Shown: piece by piece, positions 10,656 through 21,614 of the stretch
Layout of the letters: each line of letters opens with the position of its first letter
How positions within the stretch are numbered: the stretch's first letter is position 1
Assembly: GCA_015146655.1 (NCBI GenBank)
Contig: VKHL01000004.1
Coordinates: 248,001-312,000, forward strand
Length of the DNA stretch: 64,000 bases
Direction of reading: 5' to 3'
Origin: Ochromonas danica
Taxonomy: Eukaryota > Sar > Chrysophyceae > Chromulinales > Chromulinaceae
Notes under the pieces: model-generated
Databases searched by the model: none
Told to the model about the DNA's origin: nothing
What the model saw: only the letters and a program-made list of their open reading frames with translations
Position numbers and translations under genes: made by a program

Positions 10656-10818
10656 TCTACTATCTAGTTACTTTAATGTCATGTAATTAACTTCTCTTTG
10701 CTGATATTCCATCTCTTACAAGAGAACGTTTGCTTACAGCAAAAATAGACTGTAGCTCCTTCATTGCTAGTCCATTCTCTTTCCGAGCATTGATGTCTTA
10801 TCTCAAGTATCAACAGAT

Positions 10819-11081
10819 CTCATGTACAAGCTTAGTTTCATTTAAGAACTGAATAGGCAATAGAGCTAGACTACGGGCAAACTGTACTGTAATGTAATTT
10901 ACATCGTACTGTAACTAATTGTAACTAACCCTAATCCTAAACCCTAATCCTAATCCTAATCCTAACCCTAATCCTAAAAGGGGTTAGGATTAGGGTTAGT
11001 TACAATTAGTTACAGTACATTTTGCCCGTAGTCTAGCTCTTGCCTATTCAGTTCTTAAATGAAACTGAGCTTGTACATGAG
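10819..11081. repeat. Foldback (inverted) repeat enclosing telomere-like sequence
   Basis: The left arm (10819-10940, beginning CTCATGTACAAGC) reappears as its reverse complement in the right arm (about 10984-11081), nearly base for base. The exception is a ~20-nt insertion in the left arm around 10888-10909. The loop (10941-10983) and inner arm ends consist of CCCTAA/TCCTAA units. Transcribed or single-stranded, the element would form a hairpin of about 100 paired bases. Confidence 0.85.
10924..10977. repeat. Interstitial telomere-like repeat (CCCTAA / TCCTAA units)
   Basis: About nine degenerate units of CTAACC, CTAATC and CTAAACC occur in a row. These resemble the C-strand of TTAGGG/TTTAGGG telomeres with GATTAG variants. 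Unique genes lie on both sides, so this is an internal copy and not a chromosome end. Confidence 0.7.
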
Positions 11082-11344
11082 TGTATGTGTGTTAGTGTTA
11101 CCCGTACTGTAGTAAAAGATATCTCCTATATCCAAAGTAATTATCAGTTTTCACCCTCAAAAAGCGAGTTTTGAAGCGCCTACCGAGGGGTGGTAATCAA
11201 GAAGAGGAAAGGGTCGAGGTCTTCCACATTTCCCATCCAACGATTAGCCACACAATCCCGACCAACACAAATCAACCACACTTCGTTGCCTGACAACCAG
11301 TATCTACACTCCCGTCATTAGAGTAGTCTATTGTATTGTAGTCT

Positions 11345-13533
11345 ATGTTGGCCAAAGCGAAAAATAACATCGTTGGCTTGGCCAGTCAATTCCATGTTTA
11401 TGCTCTTGGTAAAGAATAGATACCTTACAGCCAACTTCCAAGCACTATGTATTTACTTCGTCTGCTTTGAAATATCTATTAAATAATATACTTGAATGAA
11501 TACTGGATTTAAATACCTTTGCTATCCCTCGTGGCTCATGGATGTGGATGCTGTTAACAGGTGTTTGTATCATGTGCGGCAAGCAAACTGTCAAATGGCA
11601 ACAAGGTGAGAACTGAAGCTATTTATCATGGGGTGTCAACGTGCTTTATAATGCCACTTCCTCATTGGCAAATAGGATATGCTCTGTGTGGCTTCTACCT
11701 CTTCCTGGTGGTGTCTGCTCTTTACATCATCATGCACATCGTGCTGACTTTCTGCTTCGCTGAGCTGATCTCGATCGTTCCGTTCTCTGGCGGTGGCTAT
11801 GGCTACTCTCGTTGCTCTCTGGGTCCGAGCATGGGTTACATGGCAGGCATCGTGGAACTGGGCAAGTACTTGATCTACACGGTGACGAGTGTGACCCGTT
11901 TCGGTCTGATCTTCCAAGATGTGTATGGGTTTGGTGATCAATACTTGATAATGTGTTGGCTGTTGTTCTTCGTGGCGGTGAATGTGTTGCACTTGTTCGA
12001 TATGGAGTTGATTTGGGTGATGGTGGCGTTGGTGGGGATAACGACGGTGTCGATCCAGATCATGTTTGTGATTGGCGCGATGGAGAAAGGCACGACAACC
12101 AACATGTCAGCATCGACTTGGGACTCGGATCCGCAGCACTTCTTGATGGGGTTTCCGTACGCCGCGTATTTGATGGTGTCATCGGATGCCGTGCGCACGT
12201 GTGTGGATGATGAGGTAGGTGGTGAATGATGGAGTTGATATAGTTGTGTGTCTTTGCCGTAGAGTGAGTATGAGGCGATGTGACTGATTTGATTGTATAT
12301 TGTTGTTGGTATGTGTTATGTAGAGCAAGACGAAGGTTCCGAAGGCCTTGCTGCATATTCTTTATTGGTCAGCTTTAATCGCATTTGCCACGATGGTATC
12401 GCAATCAGCCTATGTTTACTCTGATAGCAGCGTAGGTGGGAGCGCGTATTCGTATCATATTGGTCTCAGTATTATGTTTCCAGATATCCGTAAAGCGGAT
12501 CTTCCTTTCTTTGCACTTCCCGGTACGATTGGTTGTGCTTTTGGGTTTCTATATTGTTCTGCTCGTCAAATGCGCTCGATGGCTTGTTCTGGCTTACTTC
12601 TTCCTGTATTGGCGAAGGGTCAGAAGGTAAAGAAAGTGATTGTGGATGATTCGAAGTTAGATCGAGTTCCATCATCCGTAGTGCCAAATGGCGAAGCTGT
12701 CTTGAGAGATCATCAGGCTAAAGAAGAGGTTCAAGTAGTTCTTTTTACCACTAAACCCACGTTAGCGTTGTTAGTATGTTCATTGGTGAGCTTCGTGTTG
12801 ATGGTAGTAGGGTATTATAAGCTACAGGATACGAACGCTACCTATACGAATGCAGGATCCTTGCTGAGATGTATTCAGTATTGTTTTCTCATGATGGCCT
12901 ACATCGCGTTTGCAACTCGATTCTCAGGCATGACGAGAGAGTTGACGAGTCCATTTGGAGTGTACGGAGCATTGGCAGTGTCGGGATTCTTCTCTATGCT
13001 GTTTATCTCGGCCCTGTACTATGATACGGACAATGAGGGCCAGGGAATCATGCTTGTGTTTTTATTCGTGTTAGGTCAGGTTCACTATTGGTGGGTGGTG
13101 GAGAAGAGGCAGTTCTTTTCAAAGGAGGAGCAGGAGAAGTTTTTGAAAGCATACATCGTGAATGGTAAGTACTAGTTATTTCGTGATGGTGTTGTGTTGT
13201 GGTCTGGTATTTTCGTTCATAGCAATTGTGTTTCTATCCGTTTGCTTTATATGACGTGTAATCTACTGTTGATTGTGGTTGTTTGATTACATGTAGTCTA
13301 CTGTTGGTTTGTGATATATGTGTTCATTGTGATGTTTTCGGTTGGTGTGACTTTACACAGCAAACAAACAGCGCAAGAACAAATCTTCGAAGAAGGACGG
13401 AATAATCGCTATTGATCTCTTTCATTACTTTAGTCGTGTGTGGTCAAGCAACAAAGTCAATCCTGGGATGAACAGCAAAGAAAGAAAGAAGAGTGGAGGA
13501 GGGTCTATGAACAGTTCCTCTTCTCATCGCTAA
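11345..13533 (+). CDS. APC-superfamily amino-acid/amine transporter, array copy 1
   Basis: Five exons: 11345-11408, 11561-11605, 11676-12214, 12324-13164 and 13361-13533, giving 553 aa. All introns are GT-AG and frames agree throughout. The N-terminal core reads YALGVCIMCGKQTVKWQQ, then GYALCGFYLF, FAELISIVPFSGGGYGYSR and LGPSMGYMAGIVE. That matches the TM1-TM3 pattern of amino-acid and ethanolamine permeases (ALGxG...G...W..G...GG, AEL...P..GG.Y.F.R). About 12 hydrophobic segments follow, with a hydrophilic loop near residues 320-360. The short cytosolic tail is Lys/Ser-rich. The 5-exon model places the permease glycine motif in frame, whereas reading straight through exon 2 and its intron does not. 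The substrate is unknown. Copies 2 and 3 follow on the same strand. Confidence 0.85.
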
Positions 13534-15107
13534 CTGCGTGATGTGTTATCATATAGAACTTGTCGCAATTCTGTGATTTACTTCTACCTTATTTCATTTC
13601 AATCATATTTATATGTGGTGTTAAATCCTTCTGGTATTGTGGACAGTCTTTTCTGAGTGCATGCGATGAAATGCTATAAAAGTGAGATGTGTTACTATAG
13701 AGAACTTGTCGCAATTCTGTTATTTACTTCTACTTTTCTTTCAATCATATTGTGTGTTGGAATGATATTTGCTTCTGGTATTGTGGACAGTCTTTTCTAA
13801 GTGCTTGCAATAGCTTTAAAAGTGCAATGTGTTAGTATATAGAACTTGTTCCAGCTCTTGCTGTTGCTTATGTGCGAGCAATAATAGACTATTTTGTATT
13901 GAAGTGGTGATTGCTTGCTCCATTGTTAGGCAGTCTTTTTTGAATGCGTGCAATCAAATGCTCTTGATGTTGTTTCTATTTCCTTAGATAGATGGTATGA
14001 GAAAAACTATTTCTCTTTAAATACGGATAATAGAGAAACATTGTATTGTCAATATTGATATTACGTGCCTTTATGTCAGTGCAAGTGTGATGTATACTAT
14101 TCACTGCAACCACAGTTAACTATGTATTCTTTTCTCTTTTTAATGAATTTCGATGTATGGTTCCCTTTGCTGGCTCAAGTGATATCATATTATGTCGTCA
14201 TGTGACAGCTTAGGTTTCTGATGTTGTATGGCATCACCTCATGTTGTTAGATGCCTTGATTAGAATTGCAATTATAATTCGACTGTAGTTTAGATGGTAG
14301 ATTGAGATGATAGATTGGTCTGAATTGCTTCTAATTGAATTGAATATGTGGTGCATTATGGAATCAACTTGTCTACGAAATGAAAATCATAGAATAGTTG
14401 GTGCTATAGAATTGTAAAGCTATGTAGATCACTGTTCTCTCCTCTTTCAATTAATGCACAACCAACTTGATTCCTAGTAATATATCGGCATTGGAATAAG
14501 ATTATAATTTTCTGGGTTGTCGTGGCCTTGTTGATTCATTTGGAATTGTGGTTGTTGACTTGTTGATGTGGATTAATTTGGATTTAGATTAAGGGGGAAA
14601 ATCCTTAGGAACATCACACAAAGTAGATCATTGAAGATTAAAAATACTGCTGGGATGTTAACGGGAAATACCACAAAGAGTTACCGGCAATCTTTACAAT
14701 TACAGAAACACTCCCACAACCATATAGTGCACACAAAACAACTAACTAATAGTCCTTACCAAATACAAGGCTACCAGTATAACCGAAAAGTGGAGGAGAT
14801 TAGCATATTCGCATGGTTCAATAAGTTTGCCTAAATAAAAATGTCGCTTTTCTCATAACTTGGGAACTGGAACTCATCTTTCACCACAAAAATCCTCGCA
14901 ATTACCTCTTAAGTTAACACCTTTTAAGTTAACAGAAGGAAATGGATTGTTCTTCATGAGGTATTCCACTTTTTGTTCTCCTCCCTGCCGTATGAAGAAT
15001 GATTGGCCATTACAACTATTTCCATATTCATCCTTCCCAAGAAGACCCTTCTCATCCTTCTCATAATCACTCTACCTTGTGATAACATCATACTATCTTA
15101 GTTGGAA
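13534..15107. other. Spacer between transporter copies 1 and 2
   Basis: About 1.57 kb without a supported gene. It starts with ~140-bp tandem repeats (listed separately). About 14235-14460 recurs in diverged form as 17850-18070 after copy 2. The last ~150 bases recur before copy 3 (about 18490-18640) and probably contain the shared promoter. Confidence 0.65.
13541..13970. repeat. Tandem ~140-bp repeats downstream of transporter copy 1
   Basis: Three degenerate units begin with ATGTGTTA near 13541, 13687 and 13827. Each contains AGAACTTGT, a T-rich stretch, a CTTCTGGTATTGTGGACAGTC-like segment (or a diverged form of it) and GCAATCAAATGCT-like ends. Spacing is ~146 and ~140 bases. They lie where the 3' UTR should be. 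Confidence 0.65.
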
Positions 15108-17223
15108 ATGTTGGCCAAAACAAAGAAGAATATATTTGATCTTGCCAGTCAATTCCATGTTTATGCACTTGGTAAATAACCCATTTTATCTAATAACTAT
15201 GTTATGTGTTATTACATCATGAGCAAAAACAATTACCGCTATCCTCTTCCTCCAAACCCTTCTCCTCATGATTTGTGCATATTGTCGATAGGTGTATGTA
15301 TCATGTGCGGCAAGCAAACTGTCAAATGGCAACAAGGTGAGAACTGAAGCTATTTATCATGGGGTGTCAACGTGCTTTATAATGCCACTTCCTCATTGGC
15401 AAATAGGATATGCTCTGTGTGGCTTCTACCTCTTCCTGGTGGTGTCTGCTCTTTACATCATCATGCACATCGTGCTGACTTTCTGCTTCGCTGAGCTGAT
15501 CTCGATCGTTCCGTTCTCTGGCGGTGGCTATGGCTACTCTCGTTGCTCTCTGGGTCCGAGCATGGGTTACATGGCAGGCATCGTGGAACTGGGCAAGTAC
15601 TTGATCTACACGGTGACGAGTGTGACCCGTTTCGGTCTGATCTTCCAAGATGTGTATGGGTTTGGTGATCAATACTTGATAATGTGTTGGCTGTTGTTCT
15701 TCGTGGCGGTGAATGTGTTGCACTTGTTCGATATGGAGTTGATTTGGGTGATGGTGGCGTTGGTGGGGATAACGACGGTGTCGATCCAGATCATGTTTGT
15801 GATTGGCGCGATGGAGAAAGGCACGACAACCAACATGTCAGCATCGACTTGGGACTCGGATCCGCAGCACTTCTTGATGGGGTTTCCGTACGCCGCGTAT
15901 TTGATGGTGTCATCGGATGCCGTGCGCACGTGTGTGGATGATGAGGTAGGTGGTGAATGATGGAGTTGATATAGTTGTGTGTCTTTGCCGTAGAGTGAGT
16001 ATGAGGCGATGTGACTGATTTGATTGTATATTGTTGTTGGTATGTGTTATGTAGAGCAAGACGAAGGTTCCGAAGGCCTTGCTGCATATTCTTTATTGGT
16101 CAGCTTTAATCGCATTTGCCACGATGGTATCGCAATCAGCCTATGTTTACTCTGATAGCAGCGTAGGTGGGAGCGCGTATTCGTATCATATTGGTCTCAG
16201 TATTATGTTTCCAGATATCCGTAAAGCGGATCTTCCTTTCTTTGCACTTCCCGGTACGATTGGTTGTGCTTTTGGGTTTCTATATTGTTCTGCTCGTCAA
16301 ATGCGCTCGATGGCTTGTTCTGGCTTACTTCTTCCTGTATTGGCGAAGGGTCAGAAGGTAAAGAAAGTGATTGTGGATGATTCGAAGTTAGATCGAGTTC
16401 CATCATCCGTAGTGCCAAATGGCGAAGCTGTCTTGAGAGATCATCAGGCTAAAGAAGAGGTTCAAGTAGTTCTTTTTACCACTAAACCCACGTTAGCGTT
16501 GTTAGTATGTTCATTGGTGAGCTTCGTGTTGATGGTAGTAGGGTATTATAAGCTACAGGATACGAACGCTACCTATACGAATGCAGGATCCTTGCTGAGA
16601 TGTATTCAGTATTGTTTTCTCATGATGGCCTACATCGCGTTTGCAACTCGATTCTCAGGCATGACGAGAGAGTTGACGAGTCCATTTGGAGTGTACGGAG
16701 CATTGGCAGTGTCGGGATTCTTCTCTATGCTGTTTATCTCGGCCCTGTACTATGATACGGACAATGAGGGCCAGGGAATCATGCTTGTGTTTTTATTCGT
16801 GTTAGGTCAGGTTCATTATTGGTGGGTGGTGGAGAAGAGGCAGTTCTTTTCAAAGGAGGAGCAGGAGAAGTTTTTGAAAGCTTACATCGTGAATGGTAAG
16901 TACTAGCTGTGGTGTGTTGTGTTGTGTTCTGGTATTTTCGTTCATAGCAATTGTGTTTCTATCCGTTTGCTTTATATGACGTGTAATCTACTGTTGGTTT
17001 GTGATATATGTGGTTTTTGTGATGTTTTCGGTCGATGTGACGTTACACAGCAAACAAACAGCGCAAGAACAAATCTTCGAAGAAGGACGGAATAATCGCT
17101 ATTGATCTCTTTCATTACTTTAGTCGTGTGTGGTCAAGCAACAAAGTCAATCCTGGGATGAACAGCAAAGAAAGAAAGAAGAGTGGAGGAGGGTCTATGA
17201 ACAGTTCCTCTTCTCATCGCTAA
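15108..17223 (+). CDS. APC-superfamily amino-acid/amine transporter, array copy 2 (hybrid of copies 1 and 3)
   Basis: Exons 15108-15171, 15292-15336, 15407-15945, 16055-16895 and 17051-17223 give 553 aa. The first exon (MLAKTKKNIFDLASQFHVYALG) and the upstream sequence match copy 3. Exon 4, exon 5 and the 3' flank match copy 1 almost perfectly: I see two base differences in exon 4, near 16815 and 16881. Function is as for copy 1, a 12-TM permease of unknown substrate. The arrangement, 5' part like the third gene and 3' part like the first, is what unequal crossing-over between copies 1 and 3 would leave between them. All key permease motifs are intact. Confidence 0.85.
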
Positions 17224-18650
17224 CTGCGTGATGTGTTATCATATAGAACTTGTCGCAATTCTGTGATTTACTTCTACCTTATTTCATTTCAATCATATTT
17301 ATATGTGGTGTTAAATCCTTCTGGTATTGTGGACAGTCTTTTCTGAGTGCATGCGATGAAATGCTATAAAAGTGAGATGTGTTACTATAGAGAACTTGTC
17401 GCAATTCCGTCACTTACTTTTACCTTATTTATTTCGATCATATTATATATTGTACTGATATATATTTTACTGATAGCTGCTTGCCTTATTGCGGGCTGTC
17501 TTTTCTGAGTGTATTCAATGAGATGCTTCAATAGTGCGATGTGTTGCTATAGTGAACTTGTAGCAGCTTTTGCATTTGCTTCTACCTTATTTTATTTCGA
17601 TCATATTATATATTGTAGTGATAGTTGCTTGCATTCTTGCGGGCTGTCTTTTCTGAGTGCATGCAATCATATCCGTTTGAAGTTGCTTCTTCTTCCTCAG
17701 ATGGATCGTATGAGAAAGACTATTTCTCATTAGATACAGATTATATTGATATTACGTGCTACTAGTAGTTTGTCAGTGCGGTTCCCTTCGCTGGCTCAAG
17801 TGATATGATATGTCGTCATGTGACAGCTTAGGTTTCTGGCATGGCCTCACCTCATCTCGTTAGATGCCTTGATTAGAATTGCAATTATAATTCGACTGTA
17901 GTTTAGATGGTAGATTGAGATGATAGATTGGTATGAATTGCTTCCAATTGAATTGAATATGTGGTGCATTATGGAATCAACTTGTCAAATGGAATGAAGA
18001 TCATAGAATAGTTGGTGCTATAGAATTGTAAAGCTATGTAGATCACTGTTCTCTCATTCAATCAATGCAAGATCAACTTGAATACTCTTCACTAACGAAT
18101 TAATTCAGTTCAATTCATACATCAGGCGATGTAAAACTACCAACATGGTTGACACCTTGTTAGCTCTAAGCCAAATACAAGGCTACTATTGTAACCGAAA
18201 AGCAGAGACCTATTGAAGCACTTGTGGGCAAGTGCAAGTGTATCGTGTAGTGTACAGTGTTACGTAGATTGGTGGTAACTTGCGATAGCTTTAAAAACCA
18301 GGATCGGATCGGATTTGTAGCAGTTTTCAAAACTCATAGATCTTGCTATCTTGGATCTGGAGCAACTATTCTATGTGATCGAATTTGCACAGCCTTTACT
18401 GTAGGTAGGAATTGGAATTCCTAACCATTTTGAGTGCAACCCACTGCAATTTGGATAAGTTAAAGAGAAACTGTTCATGCCCACCAAGCATGAGGTATTC
18501 CACTTTTTGTTCTCCTGCCTGCCGTATGAAGAATGATTGGCCATTACAACTATTTCCATATTCATCCTTCCCAAGAAGACCCTTCTCATCCTTCTCATAA
18601 TCACTCTACCTTGTGATAACATCATACTATCTTAGACTGTTTTTTTGGAA
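17224..18650. other. Spacer between transporter copies 2 and 3
   Basis: About 1.43 kb, homologous to the spacer after copy 1 over long stretches but with indels. No supported ORF. The final ~150 bases match the region before copy 2. Confidence 0.65.
17231..17690. repeat. Tandem ~140-160-bp repeats downstream of transporter copy 2
   Basis: Units start with GATGTGTT near 17230, 17376 and 17538. The first ~180 bases are identical to the block after copy 1, then diverge. The repeated core includes GAACTTGT, TTTCGATCATATTATATATTGTA and GGGCTGTCTTTTCTGAGTG. Confidence 0.65.
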
Positions 18651-20630
18651 ATGTTGGCCAAAACAAAGAAGAATATATTTGATCTTGCCAGTCAATTCCA
18701 TGTTTATGCACTTGGTAATGTTTTGTTTTGTGTTATTACATCATGAGCATCAATAATTACTGTCATCCTCTTCCTCCAAACCCTTCCCCTCATGATTTGT
18801 GCATATTGTCGACAGGTATTTGCATCATGTGCGGCAAGCAAACTGTCAAATGGCAACAAGGTGAGAACTGAAGCTATTTATCATGGGGTGTCAACGTGCT
18901 TTATAATGCCACTTCCTCATTGGCAAATAGGATATGCTCTGTGTGGCTTCTACCTCTTCCTGGTGGTGTCTGCTCTTTACATCATCATGCACATCGTGCT
19001 GACTTTCTGCTTCGCTGAGCTGATCTCGATCGTTCCGTTCTCTGGCGGTGGCTATGGCTACTCTCGTTGCTCTCTGGGTCCGAGCATGGGTTACATGGCA
19101 GGCATCGTGGAACTGGGCAAGTACTTGATCTACACGGTGACGAGTGTGACCCGTTTCGGTCTGATCTTCCAAGATGTGTATGGGTTTGGTGATCAATACT
19201 TGATAATGTGTTGGCTGTTGTTCTTCGTGGCGGTGAATGTGTTGCACTTGTTCGATATGGAGTTGATTTGGGTGATGGTGGCGTTGGTGGGGATAACGAC
19301 GGTGTCGATCCAGATCATGTTTGTGATTGGCGCGATGGAGAAAGGCACGACAACCAACATGTCAGCATCGACTTGGGACTCGGATCCGCAGCACTTCTTG
19401 ATGGGGTTTCCGTACGCCGCGTATTTGATGGTGTCATCGGATGCCGTGCGCACGTGTGTGGATGATGAGGTAGGTGGTGAATGATGGAGTTGATATAGTT
19501 GTGTGTCTTTGCCGTAGAGTGAGTATGAGGCGATGTGACTGATTTGATTGTATATTGTTGTTGGTATGTGTTATGTAGAGCAAGACGAAGGTTCCGAAGG
19601 CCTTGCTGCATATTCTTTATTGGTCAGCTTTAATCGCATTTGCCACGATGGTATCGCAATCAGCCTATGTTTACTCTGATAGCAGCGTAGGAGAGACTAT
19701 CTACTCGTATAGCAAAGGATTTAGCGTTTTGTTTTCGCACATTATAATAGCTGATCTGCCGTACTTTGCACTTCCGGGTACGATTGGTTGTGCATTTGGG
19801 TTTCTATATTGTTCTGCTCGTCAAATGCGCTCGATGGCTTGTTCTGGCTTACTTCTTCCTGTGTTAGCGAAGGGTCAGAAAGTGAAGAAAGTGACTGTAA
19901 ATCGGGTTGCATCAACAGTAGCACCAACTGTGGAAGAGGATGAGTCTGTTTTATATACCACGAAACCCACGTTAGCATTGATAGTGTGTTCGATGGTGAG
20001 CTTCGTGTTGATGGTGATAGGATATTACAAGTTAGAGGATATTAACAACACCTATGCGAATGCAGGAGGCCTACTGAGATGTATTCAGTATTGTTTCCTC
20101 ATGATGGCCTACATTACCTTTGCAACTCGATTTTCGGACATGGCGAGAGAGTTGACGAGTCCATTTGGAGTGTACGGAGCATTTGCGGTATTGGGATTCT
20201 TCTCTATGTTGTTTGTCTCGGCCCTGTACTATGATACGGACAATGAGGGCCAGGGAATCATGCTTGTGTTTTTATTCGTGTTAGGTCAAGTTCACTATTG
20301 GTGGGTGGTGGAGAAGAGGCAGTTCTTTTCAAAGGAGGAGCAGGAGAAGTTTTTGAAAGCATACATCGTGAATGGTAAGTAGTTAGTGGGAGTAATTTTC
20401 ACAATCTGGTTTTCTCTCGAGGTGTTGGTCATTGTGTCTGATTTAAGTATGTGCTAATTGATGTAGCAAACAAACAGCGCAAGAACAAATCGTCCAAGAA
20501 GGATGCATCTGATCTTTTTCATTACCTTAATCGTGTGTGGTCGAGTAACAAGGTCAATCCTGGAGTGAATAGTCAAGAAAGAAAGAAGAGTGCAGGAGGT
20601 TCTGTAAACAGTTCCTCTACTCGTCGCTAA
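18651..20630 (+). CDS. APC-superfamily amino-acid/amine transporter, array copy 3
   Basis: Exons 18651-18714, 18816-18860, 18931-19469, 19579-20374 and 20467-20630 give 535 aa. Exon 3, introns 2 and 3 and the first part of exon 4 are identical to copies 1 and 2. After position ~19691 the sequence diverges abruptly: the extracellular loop changes from GGSAYSYHIGLSIMF to GETIYSYSKGFSVLF, and the cytosolic loop is 15 residues shorter, losing the VPNGEAVLRDHQ region. The C-terminal tail also differs. TM segments remain intact. Such differences in one outer loop and one inner loop could change substrate preference or regulation; that is inference. Confidence 0.85.
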
Positions 20631-21614
20631 TTGTGTGCAGTATCGTTGTATAGGTCTCATCTCATTTGTTGCATTTAGTTTTAGACCTTTAATTGTATTA
20701 TTTTCTCTGTTTGTGCCAATCATATTGTGCATTGGGGTGGTGAATGCTAACTCCTTTATTGGGCCGTCCTGTCTGAGTCAGATGCTGTAGATGTGATGCA
20801 CAGTTTGCATCCTCACTCACTCAAAATAGAATTAGAAATACTTCAGATATGCCCATGCTGATAGATAGCTTTGAAAACACATGTTTACACACACACAATG
20901 TTTGTGCATGTGAACATAAGCGAATAGTGTACATATATATCAATCCTGTTTAGTACTGGTTAGTAGCGTTGAGGTGAAAAAGCAATTCGGGTTAGGGTTA
21001 GTATTGTGTAGATGAGGAGAATGTGAATAGTGTTTATAGCTAGTGTTGTTTGTGTTATAGTATCAATCAGAAATTGTTAATCACTGTATCACCTGATGAT
21101 TGTTTTTGGAGTATTTCATGGTTTATTCAGTTTTTGTGTTGATAATAAACCTCTTGTTGTGATGTACTTCTAGACTTCGCTAAAGTAAAGTTTAATGATA
21201 GTCATTGATCAGCTCGCAATGGTTGTGATTAGTGATTAGGGCTGGTGATTCGTTGGTGATGATGATAAGAACAACATGAGATGAGAAAGAGGAAGTAGAA
21301 GTTAATTTTATAGAGAGTATCATTGTCATGTGAACAAAAACTATATACAATATCAACAATTACAACAATAGCAGCAGCAGCAGTACAATGATTGACTGGT
21401 AGTATTGTTGTCTATATAGGGTATATATGTGTAATTATTATAGGAGTAAGTTATGTTGATCATAGAAGCGTCAACGAAATTTGCAACTAGTAGAAGAAGA
21501 AGAAGAAAGCCAAGAAAAGAACTTTCAAGGAAAAAGAATTTCAAAAGAATTCATCAAAGCACACGATCAAATGTTGATTTCCATCGCATAAGAAGAAGAA
21601 GAAGAAGAAGCAAA
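20631..21614. other. Spacer between the transporter array and the NRPS-like gene (convergent)
   Basis: About 980 bases with no supported gene. The first ~150 bases resemble one decayed unit of the 3' tandem repeat seen after copies 1 and 2. A short GGGTTAGGGTTAG telomere-like motif lies at ~20989-21001. (GAA/AGA)n tracts occur near 21491-21510 and 21588-21610. Confidence 0.55.
20989..21001. repeat. Short telomere-like motif (GGGTTAGGGTTAG)
   Basis: Two TTAGGG-type units occur downstream of the transporter array. With the larger block at 10924-10977, telomere-like sequence flanks both sides of the array. Confidence 0.5.

Larger units (their letters stand above)
10656..11344. other. Intergenic region with foldback repeat, upstream of the transporter array
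   Basis: No gene is visible. The middle is occupied by the inverted repeat and telomere-like block listed separately. The last ~260 bases probably hold the promoter of the first transporter copy. Confidence 0.6.

Noticed and set aside
10924-10977. True chromosome end
   Set aside because: Ordinary genes continue on both sides and the repeat is short, degenerate and part of a palindrome.
10819-11081. Terminal inverted repeats of a DNA transposon
   Set aside because: The arms are almost adjacent, there is no transposase, and I could not see a clear target-site duplication.
11561-11675. Read-through of transporter exon 2 into exon 3 as one 222-codon frame
   Set aside because: That frame does not connect to exon 1, and the 45-nt exon 2 followed by a GTGAGA...AAATAG intron gives the permease TM1 glycine motif instead.
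11636-12356. Repeated minus-strand frames of 118, 86 and 98 codons in each transporter copy
   Set aside because: They recur only because the DNA block is identical in the three copies. They are antisense to membrane-segment coding sequence and have no family features.
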